From the NCBI GenBank assembly GCA_038243635.1, contig JBBSQW010000009.1, positions 1 through 64,000 on the forward strand: a stretch of DNA of 64,000 bases, read 5' to 3'. This document shows, in pieces, positions 19,821-27,786 of the stretch. The notes under the pieces were generated by a model. It was given only the letters and a program-made list of their open reading frames with translations. It did not search any database and had not been told where the DNA came from. Source of the stretch: Pseudopedobacter sp038243635. GTDB taxonomy: Bacteria; Bacteroidota; Bacteroidia; Sphingobacteriales; Sphingobacteriaceae. The first letter of the stretch is position 1. The number at the start of each line of letters is the position of its first letter. The translations under genes were made by a program, and so were the position numbers.

Positions 19821-20555
19821 ATGAGCGAATCTGATTTACCTTTACAAATAATAGATAGGATTTCCATTTTTGAAAATGAGCGGACAGCAATCTCATTTCT
19901 GAATGAATTGCTGTTGAAAAATAAGCCATGCATTTTGTCTTTTATCAATGCGCATGCCTTTAACCTCTGCCTTAAAGATTCCGATTTTGCACAAGCCCTC
20001 ATTCATTCAGATTTATTGCTCAGAGATGGCTATGGCATGGAATTATTATTTAAATCTATCGGGAAATCTCCTGGAATCAACCTGAACGGAACAGATTTCA
20101 TCCCATTACTTGTCAGCTCATTTTTAGAAAAAAAAATCGCATTAATTGGTACCAATAATCCGTATTTAACGGATACTGCAATTACGCTGTCTAATTTAGG
20201 CCATCAGGTGGTGGTTAAAGAGAATGGTTTTTTGCCCTTAGCATCATATTTACCTGTTTTGAAATTAAAAGAACCTGAAATCATCATTTTAGGGATGGGG
20301 ATGCCAATACAGGAAAAACTTTCCATGCTGTTAAAAGCAAACTTAAATCATCCCTGTATAATTATCAACGGTGGAGCCATCATCGACTTTTACGGTAAAA
20401 GATTTACAAGAGCGCCTTTGTGGATGCGTGATATGAATATAGAGTGGGTGTACCGGTTGTTGTTAGAGCCAAAGCGATTGGGATATCGGTACATCGTAGG
20501 CAATTATGTTTTTCTGGCTCGGATGAGGAAGCTAAGAAAACAGTTTAATAAATAA
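19821..20555 (+). CDS. WecG/TagA/CpsF-family glycosyltransferase (divergent copy 2)
   Basis: This is a 244-residue GT26 member. It has 'CILSFINAHAFNLCLKDSDF' (about residues 37-56), then 'LLRDG' (66-70) and 'NLNGTDFIP' (87-95), 'ILGMGMPIQEKL' (about 155-166) and the C-terminal 'NIEWVYRLLLEPKRLGYRY'. The family adds ManNAc-type or related sugars to polyprenyl-linked acceptors at the membrane. It is clearly more distant from the copies at 5311 and 60139 than those are from each other. It is the last gene of the third cluster and is followed by a hairpin terminator. Confidence 0.9.
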   Translation: MSESDLPLQIIDRISIFENERTAISFLNELLLKNKPCILSFINAHAFNLCLKDSDFAQALIHSDLLLRDGYGMELLFKSIGKSPGINLNGTDFIPLLVSSFLEKKIALIGTNNPYLTDTAITLSNLGHQVVVKENGFLPLASYLPVLKLKEPEIIILGMGMPIQEKLSMLLKANLNHPCIIINGGAIIDFYGKRFTRAPLWMRDMNIEWVYRLLLEPKRLGYRYIVGNYVFLARMRKLRKQFNK

Positions 20556-20574
20556 TTCAGCTTATTAATTTTTT

Positions 20575-20604
20575 TATTGCTATTTCCCCGTTAGCAATAT
20601 TTTT
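20575..20604 (+). terminator. Rho-independent terminator after the third cluster
   Basis: TATTGCTA (20575-20582) pairs with TAGCAATA (20592-20599) around a 9-base loop, and a run of five T residues follows (20600-20604). It lies 20 bases after the WecG-like stop and before the convergent kinase gene. The T-run is on the forward transcript only, so it should mainly end forward transcription. Confidence 0.6.
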
Positions 20605-20618
20605 GACCGCTAGTATCT

Positions 20619-21701
20619 TTACAAATTGAAATAAATTGTAAATGTTGTTCCAATCCCTACATTACTTACCACTTTAATATCTCCACCCATTGTTTCAACT
20701 TGGTATTTTGTGATATAAAGCCCTATGCCTTGCGCATCAGAATTCCCATGAAATGTTTTGTACATACCAAAAAGATCTTTACCATGCTTTTTCAAGTCTA
20801 TTCCTTTACCGTTGTCATTTATAATTAACGCTAACCTCCCATCCTCTACCACACAGGCAAATGTTATAATTGACACTACGTCTTCCCGTCTGTACTTGAT
20901 TGCGTTTGTTAAAAAGTTTAAAATAATACTTTCCATGTACACAGGATTTGCCAAGATTTTAACCTCTCTGCCTACGCTATTAATTACGATGGCTTCGATA
21001 GATGAAATTTGAACTTGCAAACTTTCAATGGATTGTTCAATGTAATTATGGATGTTAATTGATTCAGATTTTATTAATGATTTGTTTTGCGAATCTACAA
21101 TGTCATTAAGGTGTTTCATTGTTGAGCTAAACTGCTTGGAGATTTTTTTAAGAAAACCAAATGTCTCATTTTTCTCTTTTTCAGATTTAGAAGAAGAAAA
21201 TAGCTCAAGGATTAATGCCAGATTGTTTGAATAAGATTTGAGGTTATGAGAAATAATGTTAGAAAAATTTAAAAGACGTTTGTTTTGTTCAAAAACTATT
21301 CTAGTTGACTTCTTTAACGCTAATTCCAAGTTCTTCGAGTCATCCACATCCACCGCATGAGCCACAAAACCAACAACTATTCCATCAACAATATCTGGAT
21401 AATAGTGAGCCAAAGTGTGCCGCCTAATTCCTGATGGAAGGGTAATCACTCTTTCAAAGGTTTGCTCAACACCGTTCAATGCGCCTTCTATATAAGGCCG
21501 GTTATTTTCGTAAGATGAACCCAACAAGTCCATGGTCGACATTTTATCAACTATTTCGTCTTTTGTTTTGCCAAACCACTGGCTATAAGAAGAATTAGCA
21601 AACCTGCAAATCTGATCTTTATCCCAGTAGGCAACCATCGCTGTTAAATGCTCCGTGACCTTTAGAGCGAGTGAATCTATAACATTATTTTTAGCGTCCA
21701 T
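20619..21701 (-). CDS. PAS-domain sensor histidine kinase (orphan)
   Basis: This 360-residue protein has no membrane segment. Residues about 14-120 form a PAS/PAC sensor ('CRFANSSYSQWFGKTKDEIV'). A helix and the dimerisation/phosphoacceptor region follow, with H152 in 'IISHNLKS'. The C-terminal ATPase domain (about 240-360) shows an N box 'NFLTNAIKYR', G1 'DNGKGID' and G2 'GIGLYI'. It should autophosphorylate on His and pass phosphate to a response regulator; none is encoded in the window. It is convergent with the third cluster and divergent from the Wzz-like gene, which it might regulate. Confidence 0.92.
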   Translation of the reverse strand: MDAKNNVIDSLALKVTEHLTAMVAYWDKDQICRFANSSYSQWFGKTKDEIVDKMSTMDLLGSSYENNRPYIEGALNGVEQTFERVITLPSGIRRHTLAHYYPDIVDGIVVGFVAHAVDVDDSKNLELALKKSTRIVFEQNKRLLNFSNIISHNLKSYSNNLALILELFSSSKSEKEKNETFGFLKKISKQFSSTMKHLNDIVDSQNKSLIKSESINIHNYIEQSIESLQVQISSIEAIVINSVGREVKILANPVYMESIILNFLTNAIKYRREDVVSIITFACVVEDGRLALIINDNGKGIDLKKHGKDLFGMYKTFHGNSDAQGIGLYITKYQVETMGGDIKVVSNVGIGTTFTIYFNL

Positions 21702-22270
21702 TTTATAAATTAAATGTTGTTTTCTATTCTTTCTTTTTCAGGATATAATAACAGCAATCACCACCTAGTGCTAAGTATTTCATAAGGTGATGACTTCTGT
21801 TTCCAAAATTTGTGCCACAGTTAACTCTTCAATCTCTGTTTGAGATATTGTTTTTACCGTGAATTAAGTTTTCAGATGTTGAAACGATAGTCGTTGTTCG
21901 CCAGTATTTAGGTAATCCTTAAGTTCAGCATCAAGATCTAATTCTTTGTAAATATTACTACATGTTGTTCTCAATCCTTTTGTAGTTGTTCACAATGGAT
22001 TTTGCATGAAATTTCTCCTCCTATTTAAAACTTATGGAAACTATGCCTTTCCTGAGGAAACATCTAACCTACTAACTTAAGCATCATCATAAAGCGTACT
22101 TTACGCTAATCGCAAATATTTAATCTCCGGATTTAAAGATGAAGCTAATTTCATCCCCGTTAAAGGGAATCTAAATGATCGATTTACATTTTTTTTTGAA
22201 GATTTTAATTGTTGAAAACCGTTAACAGAAAAACTTAGTATATAATAGCTAGCGAATCATTAAATATATA
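21702..22270. other. Divergent intergenic region before the Wzz-like gene
   Basis: These 569 bases separate the reverse-strand kinase from the forward Wzz-like gene and must hold the control regions of both. I could not identify a confident promoter. The only coding trace is a short broken frame on the reverse strand, listed separately. There is no long hairpin. Confidence 0.4.
21864..22007 (-). pseudogene. Possible remnant of a small gene with an internal stop
   Basis: On the reverse strand, a strong GGAGGAG precedes an ATG (22005-22007). After five codons there is an in-frame TGA (21990-21992), then 41 sense codons to a TAA. The later part reads like ordinary soluble protein ('SNIYKELDLDAELKDYLNTG'). 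It could be a decayed gene, a very short leader peptide, or chance. I do not recognise a family. Confidence 0.22.
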
Positions 22271-24418
22271 ATGCCCTCAAAAAAAAAACATAATTATTTT
22301 TCTGCTTCACGTTTAGCTAAATATATAGCTGGCGGAAGGAAGAAAGCTGTTATTATTTCCCTTTTTATGCTAATTGTAGGAACGGTTTTTTGTATCGTCT
22401 ACATCACGCCCCAATATACCGCACACAGCGTAATCCGGATCAAAAAAAATGCAGATTATAAGTCAGATACAATTGCTGGTGATGATTTTAAAAAGCAGTA
22501 CCTTACTCGTTTAAATTCAGCCGCCCTCAGGCTCGAAGTTGTAAAAAATCTAAATTTACGTTCTGTTTTTTACAAAAAAGATTTTTTTTACAACAACGAA
22601 TTGCTCGGGAAAGAAGTCCCCGTAAAATTAGCGTTGATGAAAAACGAAGCTTTAGAGACAGAAAGTTTCATACTTAGAAAATTCAGTAGGGTGTCTTTTG
22701 AACTTGAAAATAACGAAACAACGAATACCTATCGTTTTGGACAGCCTGTTACCCAGTCAGGTTTAAAATTTAGTGTTTTAAAAAATTCAACATTTCTCGT
22801 TTCTGAAGAAGATTTGTTTTTAAAAGTATCGGGGTTACAGAAAACTATAAATGAGCTGGATAAAGCGATAGAAATAACAGTACTAGCGGCCGATAGTAGT
22901 AAAATAAACATCAATGTACAAGCATCAAGCAAAAATAAAGCTGCTTTTATTTTAAATAACTTTTATCAGTTAAGTTTTAAGAATCAATTTAATTTAGCAG
23001 ATTCTAAAAGATTAGGTTCAATACAAAGCCAGTTGAACAAGTTGCAAAGCTATTTCTCTGCTTATAATAAGCGCAGGGCCAAAATTAAACTTAACCGTGA
23101 GCAATTATATACAGTTCCTTCTCCACCGTCCTTAAATAAAACTGAAATAAGAAAGCAGCTTAATATTTTAAACTCGCTAACACCCTATATACAAACTGCT
23201 ACTTCGCAATTTTCTTTATTTCCGGATAATTATGGCATTAGCGACCAAGTTTTAATGCAGCTGATTAACCAGATGAATATCATTCAGGTGGAAAAGCAGG
23301 AAATTTTAGACGAAGAGGAAAGCACAGTACTGATTTCACAATTGAGCAGTAAAATTGAAGTGCTAAATACCGCTATAAAAACAAGGGCTGCTAAGAAAAA
23401 AAAGGAGTATAAACAGCTGCTAAATCCAGAAGAAGAAGATGTAAAAACAATTGCGACAAAAAATACAAGTATCGAACTTAAAGAGTTAGAACGAATCCAT
23501 CAGACAAAATTAAAATTACTTGCTTACTTGTTGCACAAACAGGAGGAGATACGAGGTTTAAAAAACAAAGTCAATATGAGCGGTGATGCTTTCCAAAGAT
23601 CTGTGATTACTTACAGCATCTCCAAATTCAATTATGTCTTATATTTTATCCTAGCTTTTTTAACCATTGCATTCTTATTTGTATTTAAATTAAAAAGCAT
23701 TAAAGAAGATTTATTTATCGAAGCAAGAGCGGTGAAAGATGCTACTTATATTCCGGTGCTTAGCTCTATTAGTTTTGAAAACGGTTTTGAAAGTGCAAAC
23801 CCACCTTTAAAACTAGACTCGCAAATAGGGCAACAATTTAAAGAGATCAGTAATCTGCTGATTGAAGACTTAGCTAATACACAAGAGAAAATAATAGTAA
23901 TAAGCGCTTACACGAAAAGCTCAGGCAAAACTTTTGTTAGCACTAATTTAGCCAATGAATTTGCACTTAAGGGGAAAAAAGTTGTGCTGTTAGATACATG
24001 CCTTCAGGATTATAAAGCTCAGAATGTGTTGGGTGTTAAACCAACTTTAGGTTTATCCGATTATGTAAATAATGAGAGCCTCCAAGCTTCGGATATTATA
24101 GCGAACGCAAGTTTAGATGATAGCGTTTCTTTTGTAGGCTCTGGAACGCTCGGGATGGCTACATCTGAATTATTTTTTCATTCCAGAATGGCTATGCTAA
24201 TTTTGTATCTAAAAAATAAATTCGATTGCGTCATTATCAAATCCAACAATTTTGAAGATTTTTATTATTTAAATAACTCGAAAAACTTAGGAATAAGTTG
24301 GATCAACGTCCTTAATGAAAACGATATTAAGTTGAAGCACTTAAAGAAATTTGAGAATTTTTTCCGATTACAGCAAGCTGAAAAAAAATATTTACTAATT
24401 AACCAAAGTACTAGTTAA
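22271..24418 (+). CDS. Wzz/Wzc-like chain-length protein with degenerate kinase domain
   Basis: The 715-residue protein has the architecture of a fused polysaccharide co-polymerase/tyrosine kinase. There is a first membrane helix near residues 28-50, a long periplasmic part with coiled-coil-like helices to about 450, a second helix near 455-475 and a cytoplasmic P-loop ATPase fold from about 510. Walker A is changed to 'AYTKSSGKT' (about 545-555), Walker A' reads 'VVLLDTCLQ' (about 570), and Walker B reads 'DCVIIKSNN' (about 651), without the usual aspartate. The C-terminal tyrosine cluster is missing. It may have lost kinase activity while keeping a chain-length role. No Wza gene is adjacent. 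Confidence 0.8.
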   Translation: MPSKKKHNYFSASRLAKYIAGGRKKAVIISLFMLIVGTVFCIVYITPQYTAHSVIRIKKNADYKSDTIAGDDFKKQYLTRLNSAALRLEVVKNLNLRSVFYKKDFFYNNELLGKEVPVKLALMKNEALETESFILRKFSRVSFELENNETTNTYRFGQPVTQSGLKFSVLKNSTFLVSEEDLFLKVSGLQKTINELDKAIEITVLAADSSKININVQASSKNKAAFILNNFYQLSFKNQFNLADSKRLGSIQSQLNKLQSYFSAYNKRRAKIKLNREQLYTVPSPPSLNKTEIRKQLNILNSLTPYIQTATSQFSLFPDNYGISDQVLMQLINQMNIIQVEKQEILDEEESTVLISQLSSKIEVLNTAIKTRAAKKKKEYKQLLNPEEEDVKTIATKNTSIELKELERIHQTKLKLLAYLLHKQEEIRGLKNKVNMSGDAFQRSVITYSISKFNYVLYFILAFLTIAFLFVFKLKSIKEDLFIEARAVKDATYIPVLSSISFENGFESANPPLKLDSQIGQQFKEISNLLIEDLANTQEKIIVISAYTKSSGKTFVSTNLANEFALKGKKVVLLDTCLQDYKAQNVLGVKPTLGLSDYVNNESLQASDIIANASLDDSVSFVGSGTLGMATSELFFHSRMAMLILYLKNKFDCVIIKSNNFEDFYYLNNSKNLGISWINVLNENDIKLKHLKKFENFFRLQQAEKKYLLINQSTS

Positions 24419-24559
24419 AATTTATAAAACTGTATCTATGTAAATTTCGTTCATTATAAAATAATCTGAATTAAATGTATTTTAACTTGTTGTATTCACT
24501 CTAAAATTACGTCCATTTAACGTATTAAAATAAATATCTCACAATTTAACCCTCTCATA

Positions 24560-25063
24560 ATGAAAACAGTAAATTTTAACAAAAAAATCATGTTCTCGAT
24601 TCTTAGCGTAAGCTTAGTCGGATTATCATTTAATTATGCCTCATTACCAAAAGTCGCTAAGGGAAATAACTCCATAGCCGCAAATGACACTAAATTATTA
24701 GCAAAAGCCGGAAGCACTAAAGCGGATTCGAAGGCAATTTCATTAGATAATATTGAATTTGATTTCGATAAATCCAGCATCAACCATGATTCCTACAAAG
24801 AATTAGACCGAGTAGCTGAATTATTAAAAGAAAATGAAGGCTCTATTCAACTCGCTGGTCATGCAGATAATATTGGCGAGTATGTTTATAACTGGAACTT
24901 ATCTAAAAGAAGAGCGCAGGCTGTTAAAATATATTTAGTGGAAAAAGGAGCTGATGCATCAAAAATTGCAGCTACTGAATATGGGGATACCAAGCCTATT
25001 GCTTCAAACAAAACACCGGAAGGCCGCAATAAAAACCGAAGAGTAGAAATGGTATTCCCTTAG
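24560..25063 (+). CDS. OmpA-domain peptidoglycan-binding protein
   Basis: This is a 167-residue exported protein. Residues 1-30 look like a signal peptide or anchor with the hydrophobic core 'IMFSILSVSLVGLSF', followed by a short linker. The OmpA C-terminal domain occupies about 60-167: 'IEFDFDKSSIN' (65-75), 'LAGHADNIGEYVYNWNLSKR' with D103 and R118 at the diaminopimelate-binding positions, and 'NKNRRVEM' at the end. There is no beta-barrel. It lies 141 bases after the Wzz-like gene and may tether envelope structures to peptidoglycan. Confidence 0.88.
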   Translation: MKTVNFNKKIMFSILSVSLVGLSFNYASLPKVAKGNNSIAANDTKLLAKAGSTKADSKAISLDNIEFDFDKSSINHDSYKELDRVAELLKENEGSIQLAGHADNIGEYVYNWNLSKRRAQAVKIYLVEKGADASKIAATEYGDTKPIASNKTPEGRNKNRRVEMVFP

Positions 25064-25233
25064 GATCTTAGCGTTTTAGAGAAATCTACAAAAAGATGTT
25101 TATAAATATCAGGCCGGCTAAAACCGATGCGCTTACATGGCACTTATGTCAAAAATTTACGAAACTTTTGGATGGTTATAATCACTGGATATCGTTAATA
25201 CAAATTAATGTTAAAAACCTTGCATTTTTTTTT

Positions 25234-25302
25234 AACAAAACTCTTTTAATCAATTGCGGACTAATTTTAATTAGCGACGCAGCCACTTAAAAGAGTTTTG
25301 TT
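25234..25302 (+). terminator. Long perfect inverted repeat, probable terminator
   Basis: AACAAAACTCTTTTAA (25234-25249) is repeated as its exact complement at 25287-25302, giving a 16-base perfect stem. The 37-base loop itself contains a smaller hairpin, CTAATT/AATTAG at 25261-25274. T residues follow the right arm. It lies about 170 bases after the OmpA-domain gene and before the fourth cluster. It is probably a terminator or mRNA-stabilising structure. Confidence 0.45.
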
Positions 25303-25582
25303 TTCTAAAAAAACTACTATAGCCGGCTAAAAATCTTCCGCCAAGTCACGCCTTAGGTAAACGAAATTAATACTACTTGACTTGCCCAATGATAACGAAT
25401 AGTAAATAACTGACTGATTGTACAAAAAAAGTTCGTCTTGCACTTACTTATGCTAACATTCTCAAAAAAAAACTATAATCAGACTACAAATGTTAACAAC
25501 CTGCTAAATTATTTGCGATTTTTACATAAATGTTTATCATTTTTAATTATTATTGCAAGTAATTAGGGTTGTGAAAAAATTA

Positions 25583-25598
25583 TGACATAAATATGTCA
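25583..25598. promoter_or_regulatory. Palindrome TGACATA-AA-TATGTCA, candidate operator
   Basis: Seven-base arms separated by two bases form an exact palindrome 105 bases before the oxidoreductase start. This size fits a dimeric helix-turn-helix regulator. No regulator gene is nearby to assign it to. Confidence 0.3.
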
Positions 25599-25617
25599 AC
25601 TACTTTTAGTACAGCTA

Positions 25618-25637
25618 AATACTTTTATATAAGTATT
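25618..25637. promoter_or_regulatory. Palindrome AATACTT-n6-AAGTATT, candidate operator
   Basis: Seven-base arms flank TTATAT, 66 bases before the oxidoreductase start and 19 bases after the previous palindrome. In such AT-rich DNA it may arise by chance. Confidence 0.25.
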
Positions 25638-25703
25638 ATAATCAAGCAAATCCTACACAAATACATTTAGACATCAAAAATATTCATTAACAAATAAAAA
25701 TCC

Positions 25704-26714
25704 ATGATAAAAGTTGCAATCATAGGTGCCGGCAAAATGGGCATCTCCCACCTTTCAATATTGGGTGCTAATCCAGATGTGGAGGTGGTTGGCGTATGTG
25801 ATACCTCGAAAATGGTTAACGATTTCTTATCAAGATATGGGAAATTCAACTGTTTTACCGACCATCAAAAAATGATAGATGAAACTAAACCCGATGCTGT
25901 ATTTGTGGCGGTTCCTACCAAGTTTCATTATTCGATAATTAAAGATTTATTAAATCGCAAATTACATGTTTTTGCGGAAAAACCATTTTGTTTAACCTCC
26001 GTTCAAGGCGAAGAATTGGTGGCATTGGCCATTCGTCAAGGAGTAATAAACCAAGTAGGATACCACAATAAGTTCATCGGTACTTTTAAAGAAGTAAAGC
26101 GCATCGTTAATAGTGGTGCGTTGGGCAAAATTCATCACTTTGTGGGCGAGTCTTACGGGCCCGTTGTGATTAAACCTCAACAAGCAACTTGGCGATCTGA
26201 TCCTGCTGAAGGCGGAGGATGCCTTTTGGATTATGCATCTCACGTAATTGACTTAATCAATGATACGCTGGCGCCCGTATCCTCTGTTAAAGGTAGCGTA
26301 CTTGACTCTATTTATTCTATAAATGTGGAAGATGCTGTTTACTCACTGTTGGAGCTTTCCAATAATGTAAAAGGAGTATTATCAGTAAACTGGAGTGACG
26401 AAACCTATCGAAAAATGTCAACGACAATCACTATTGTAGGTACAAACGGTAAAATAATATCTGATGCCAGCGAAATAAAGGTTTATTTGAAAGATGCGAA
26501 TTCTTTACCCGGTTACAACAGTGGCTGGACGGTAAAAAACATCACTGACCTTACTGACCCAGTAAATTTCAATTTACGTGGCGAAGAATATACCGCCCAG
26601 GTAGATTATTTTATTGATACGATAGCAGGGAAAGTTCCTAACACAATTAATACATTTCAAAGTGCCTGGTTTACAGATAAGGCAATTGAGTTAATTAAAA
26701 GTAATTCAAAGTAA
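25704..26714 (+). CDS. Gfo/Idh/MocA-family sugar oxidoreductase
   Basis: This is a 336-residue NAD(P)-dependent oxidoreductase, probably acting on a sugar or nucleotide sugar. The N-terminal Rossmann fold begins 'IKVAIIGAGKMGISHL' with GAGKMG at 8-13. The family signature 'HVFAEKPF' lies near residue 92, and the C-terminal alpha/beta domain includes 'GGGCLLDYASHVIDL' with the usual catalytic-region His (about 172-186). It opens the fourth cluster and is followed after 4 bases by a TIM-barrel-like protein. Substrate is unknown; relatives include UDP-sugar 3-dehydrogenases and inositol dehydrogenases. Confidence 0.88.
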   Translation: MIKVAIIGAGKMGISHLSILGANPDVEVVGVCDTSKMVNDFLSRYGKFNCFTDHQKMIDETKPDAVFVAVPTKFHYSIIKDLLNRKLHVFAEKPFCLTSVQGEELVALAIRQGVINQVGYHNKFIGTFKEVKRIVNSGALGKIHHFVGESYGPVVIKPQQATWRSDPAEGGGCLLDYASHVIDLINDTLAPVSSVKGSVLDSIYSINVEDAVYSLLELSNNVKGVLSVNWSDETYRKMSTTITIVGTNGKIISDASEIKVYLKDANSLPGYNSGWTVKNITDLTDPVNFNLRGEEYTAQVDYFIDTIAGKVPNTINTFQSAWFTDKAIELIKSNSK

Positions 26715-26718
26715 GATC

Positions 26719-27588
26719 ATGGAAAGAGTAATATTTGGCGATAACCAGTTTTTCGCAGTCAATCATATATCTGATGAAAAATCTAGAGCACAATCTATAA
26801 AGTTTAAAGAAGATAGTGCCATTATTAAGACTTTGGATGAAGCCCGATCTGTAGGGATAAACACTTTTATGTGTACTACTCACGACAGGATTGTTAATAT
26901 TTGTAATACCATCAGGAGCGAGCCGGAAAAGTATAAAGACTTTACAATCTATCCTTGCATGCCGTACGCACATAAGTATGCAAATGCAGTTACAGAATTA
27001 GGGATTACAGGAACCATCAAACAATATGTCCCAGGCAATTTCTTTGGATCTATGTTTAAAGGTGGTGTAGCGTTTCTTTCTAAAGATTATCTATCCATTA
27101 TGGAGCTGCTGGTAGATGCAGAGATGAAAATGTTTAAGAACATCAATACGCCCGTAATCTTTTTACAAAATGTAATTACTGATCTCTTATTAGGTTTAAG
27201 AGCAGACGAGGTATTGATAGCATTTCACCATTACGTAAAGAAAAAATACAATGTAGAAGCAGGTTTCATTACCATGAATATGCCAAAACTATTGGATGTT
27301 TTAGAAAAAGGCGGCATTGAAAACCCTATTATTTGTGCTTCAATTAATAAGGCAGGATTTAGAATGTCGGGCGGTAATGCGGTTTATGAGGATGTATTAA
27401 AGACAAGAAAATTACGAGCAATAGCGATGCAGGTTTTAGCGGGAGGAGCCATCCACCCTAAAGACGCGATAGAGTACGTTTGTGACTTACCCAATATTGA
27501 GTCTATATTATTCGGAGCTTCCTCAAAAGCAAACATAGAAAGCACCTATAATTATATCCACGATTTTGATAGAATGAAAAAAGCATAA
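26719..27588 (+). CDS. Unrecognised TIM-barrel-like protein
   Basis: The 289-residue product has alternating beta/alpha segments suggesting a (beta/alpha)8 barrel. It starts 'VIFGDNQFFAVNHISDE', has 'EARSVGINTFMCTTHDRI' (about residues 42-59), and ends 'IESILFGASSKANIEST' (about 264-280). The last motif resembles the end of aldo-keto reductases, but I do not see their Asp-Tyr-Lys-His tetrad and would not assign that activity. The start is 4 bases after the oxidoreductase stop, so the two probably act in one sugar-modifying step. No signal peptide or membrane segment is visible. Confidence 0.7.
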   Translation: MERVIFGDNQFFAVNHISDEKSRAQSIKFKEDSAIIKTLDEARSVGINTFMCTTHDRIVNICNTIRSEPEKYKDFTIYPCMPYAHKYANAVTELGITGTIKQYVPGNFFGSMFKGGVAFLSKDYLSIMELLVDAEMKMFKNINTPVIFLQNVITDLLLGLRADEVLIAFHHYVKKKYNVEAGFITMNMPKLLDVLEKGGIENPIICASINKAGFRMSGGNAVYEDVLKTRKLRAIAMQVLAGGAIHPKDAIEYVCDLPNIESILFGASSKANIESTYNYIHDFDRMKKA

Positions 27589-27786
27589 AGAATTTCACAA
27601 GCTTACCTTAAATTGATTTTTAAGCATCTCTCCAAATAAACCTTTGAAAAATAGCAGAGACAAAATATTAAAGAACCAATGAGGGGAAAAATTGCAGCTA
27701 TCTTCGATGAACTAATCTAGTGAGAAAGAGATCATTGAAACCGATTTAAAAAATCGTATGAAGCAAATTTATTTTAAAATTACCTG

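Larger units (their letters stand above)
25303..25703. promoter_or_regulatory. Upstream region of the fourth cluster
   Basis: These 401 bases have no gene. Two short palindromes near the end may be regulator-binding sites and are listed separately. The region most likely holds the promoter for the oxidoreductase-led operon. Confidence 0.35.

Noticed and set aside
25096..25290. 64-codon forward frame after the OmpA-domain gene
   Set aside because: Its end runs through the long inverted repeat at 25234-25302, and the predicted protein has no domain or signal.
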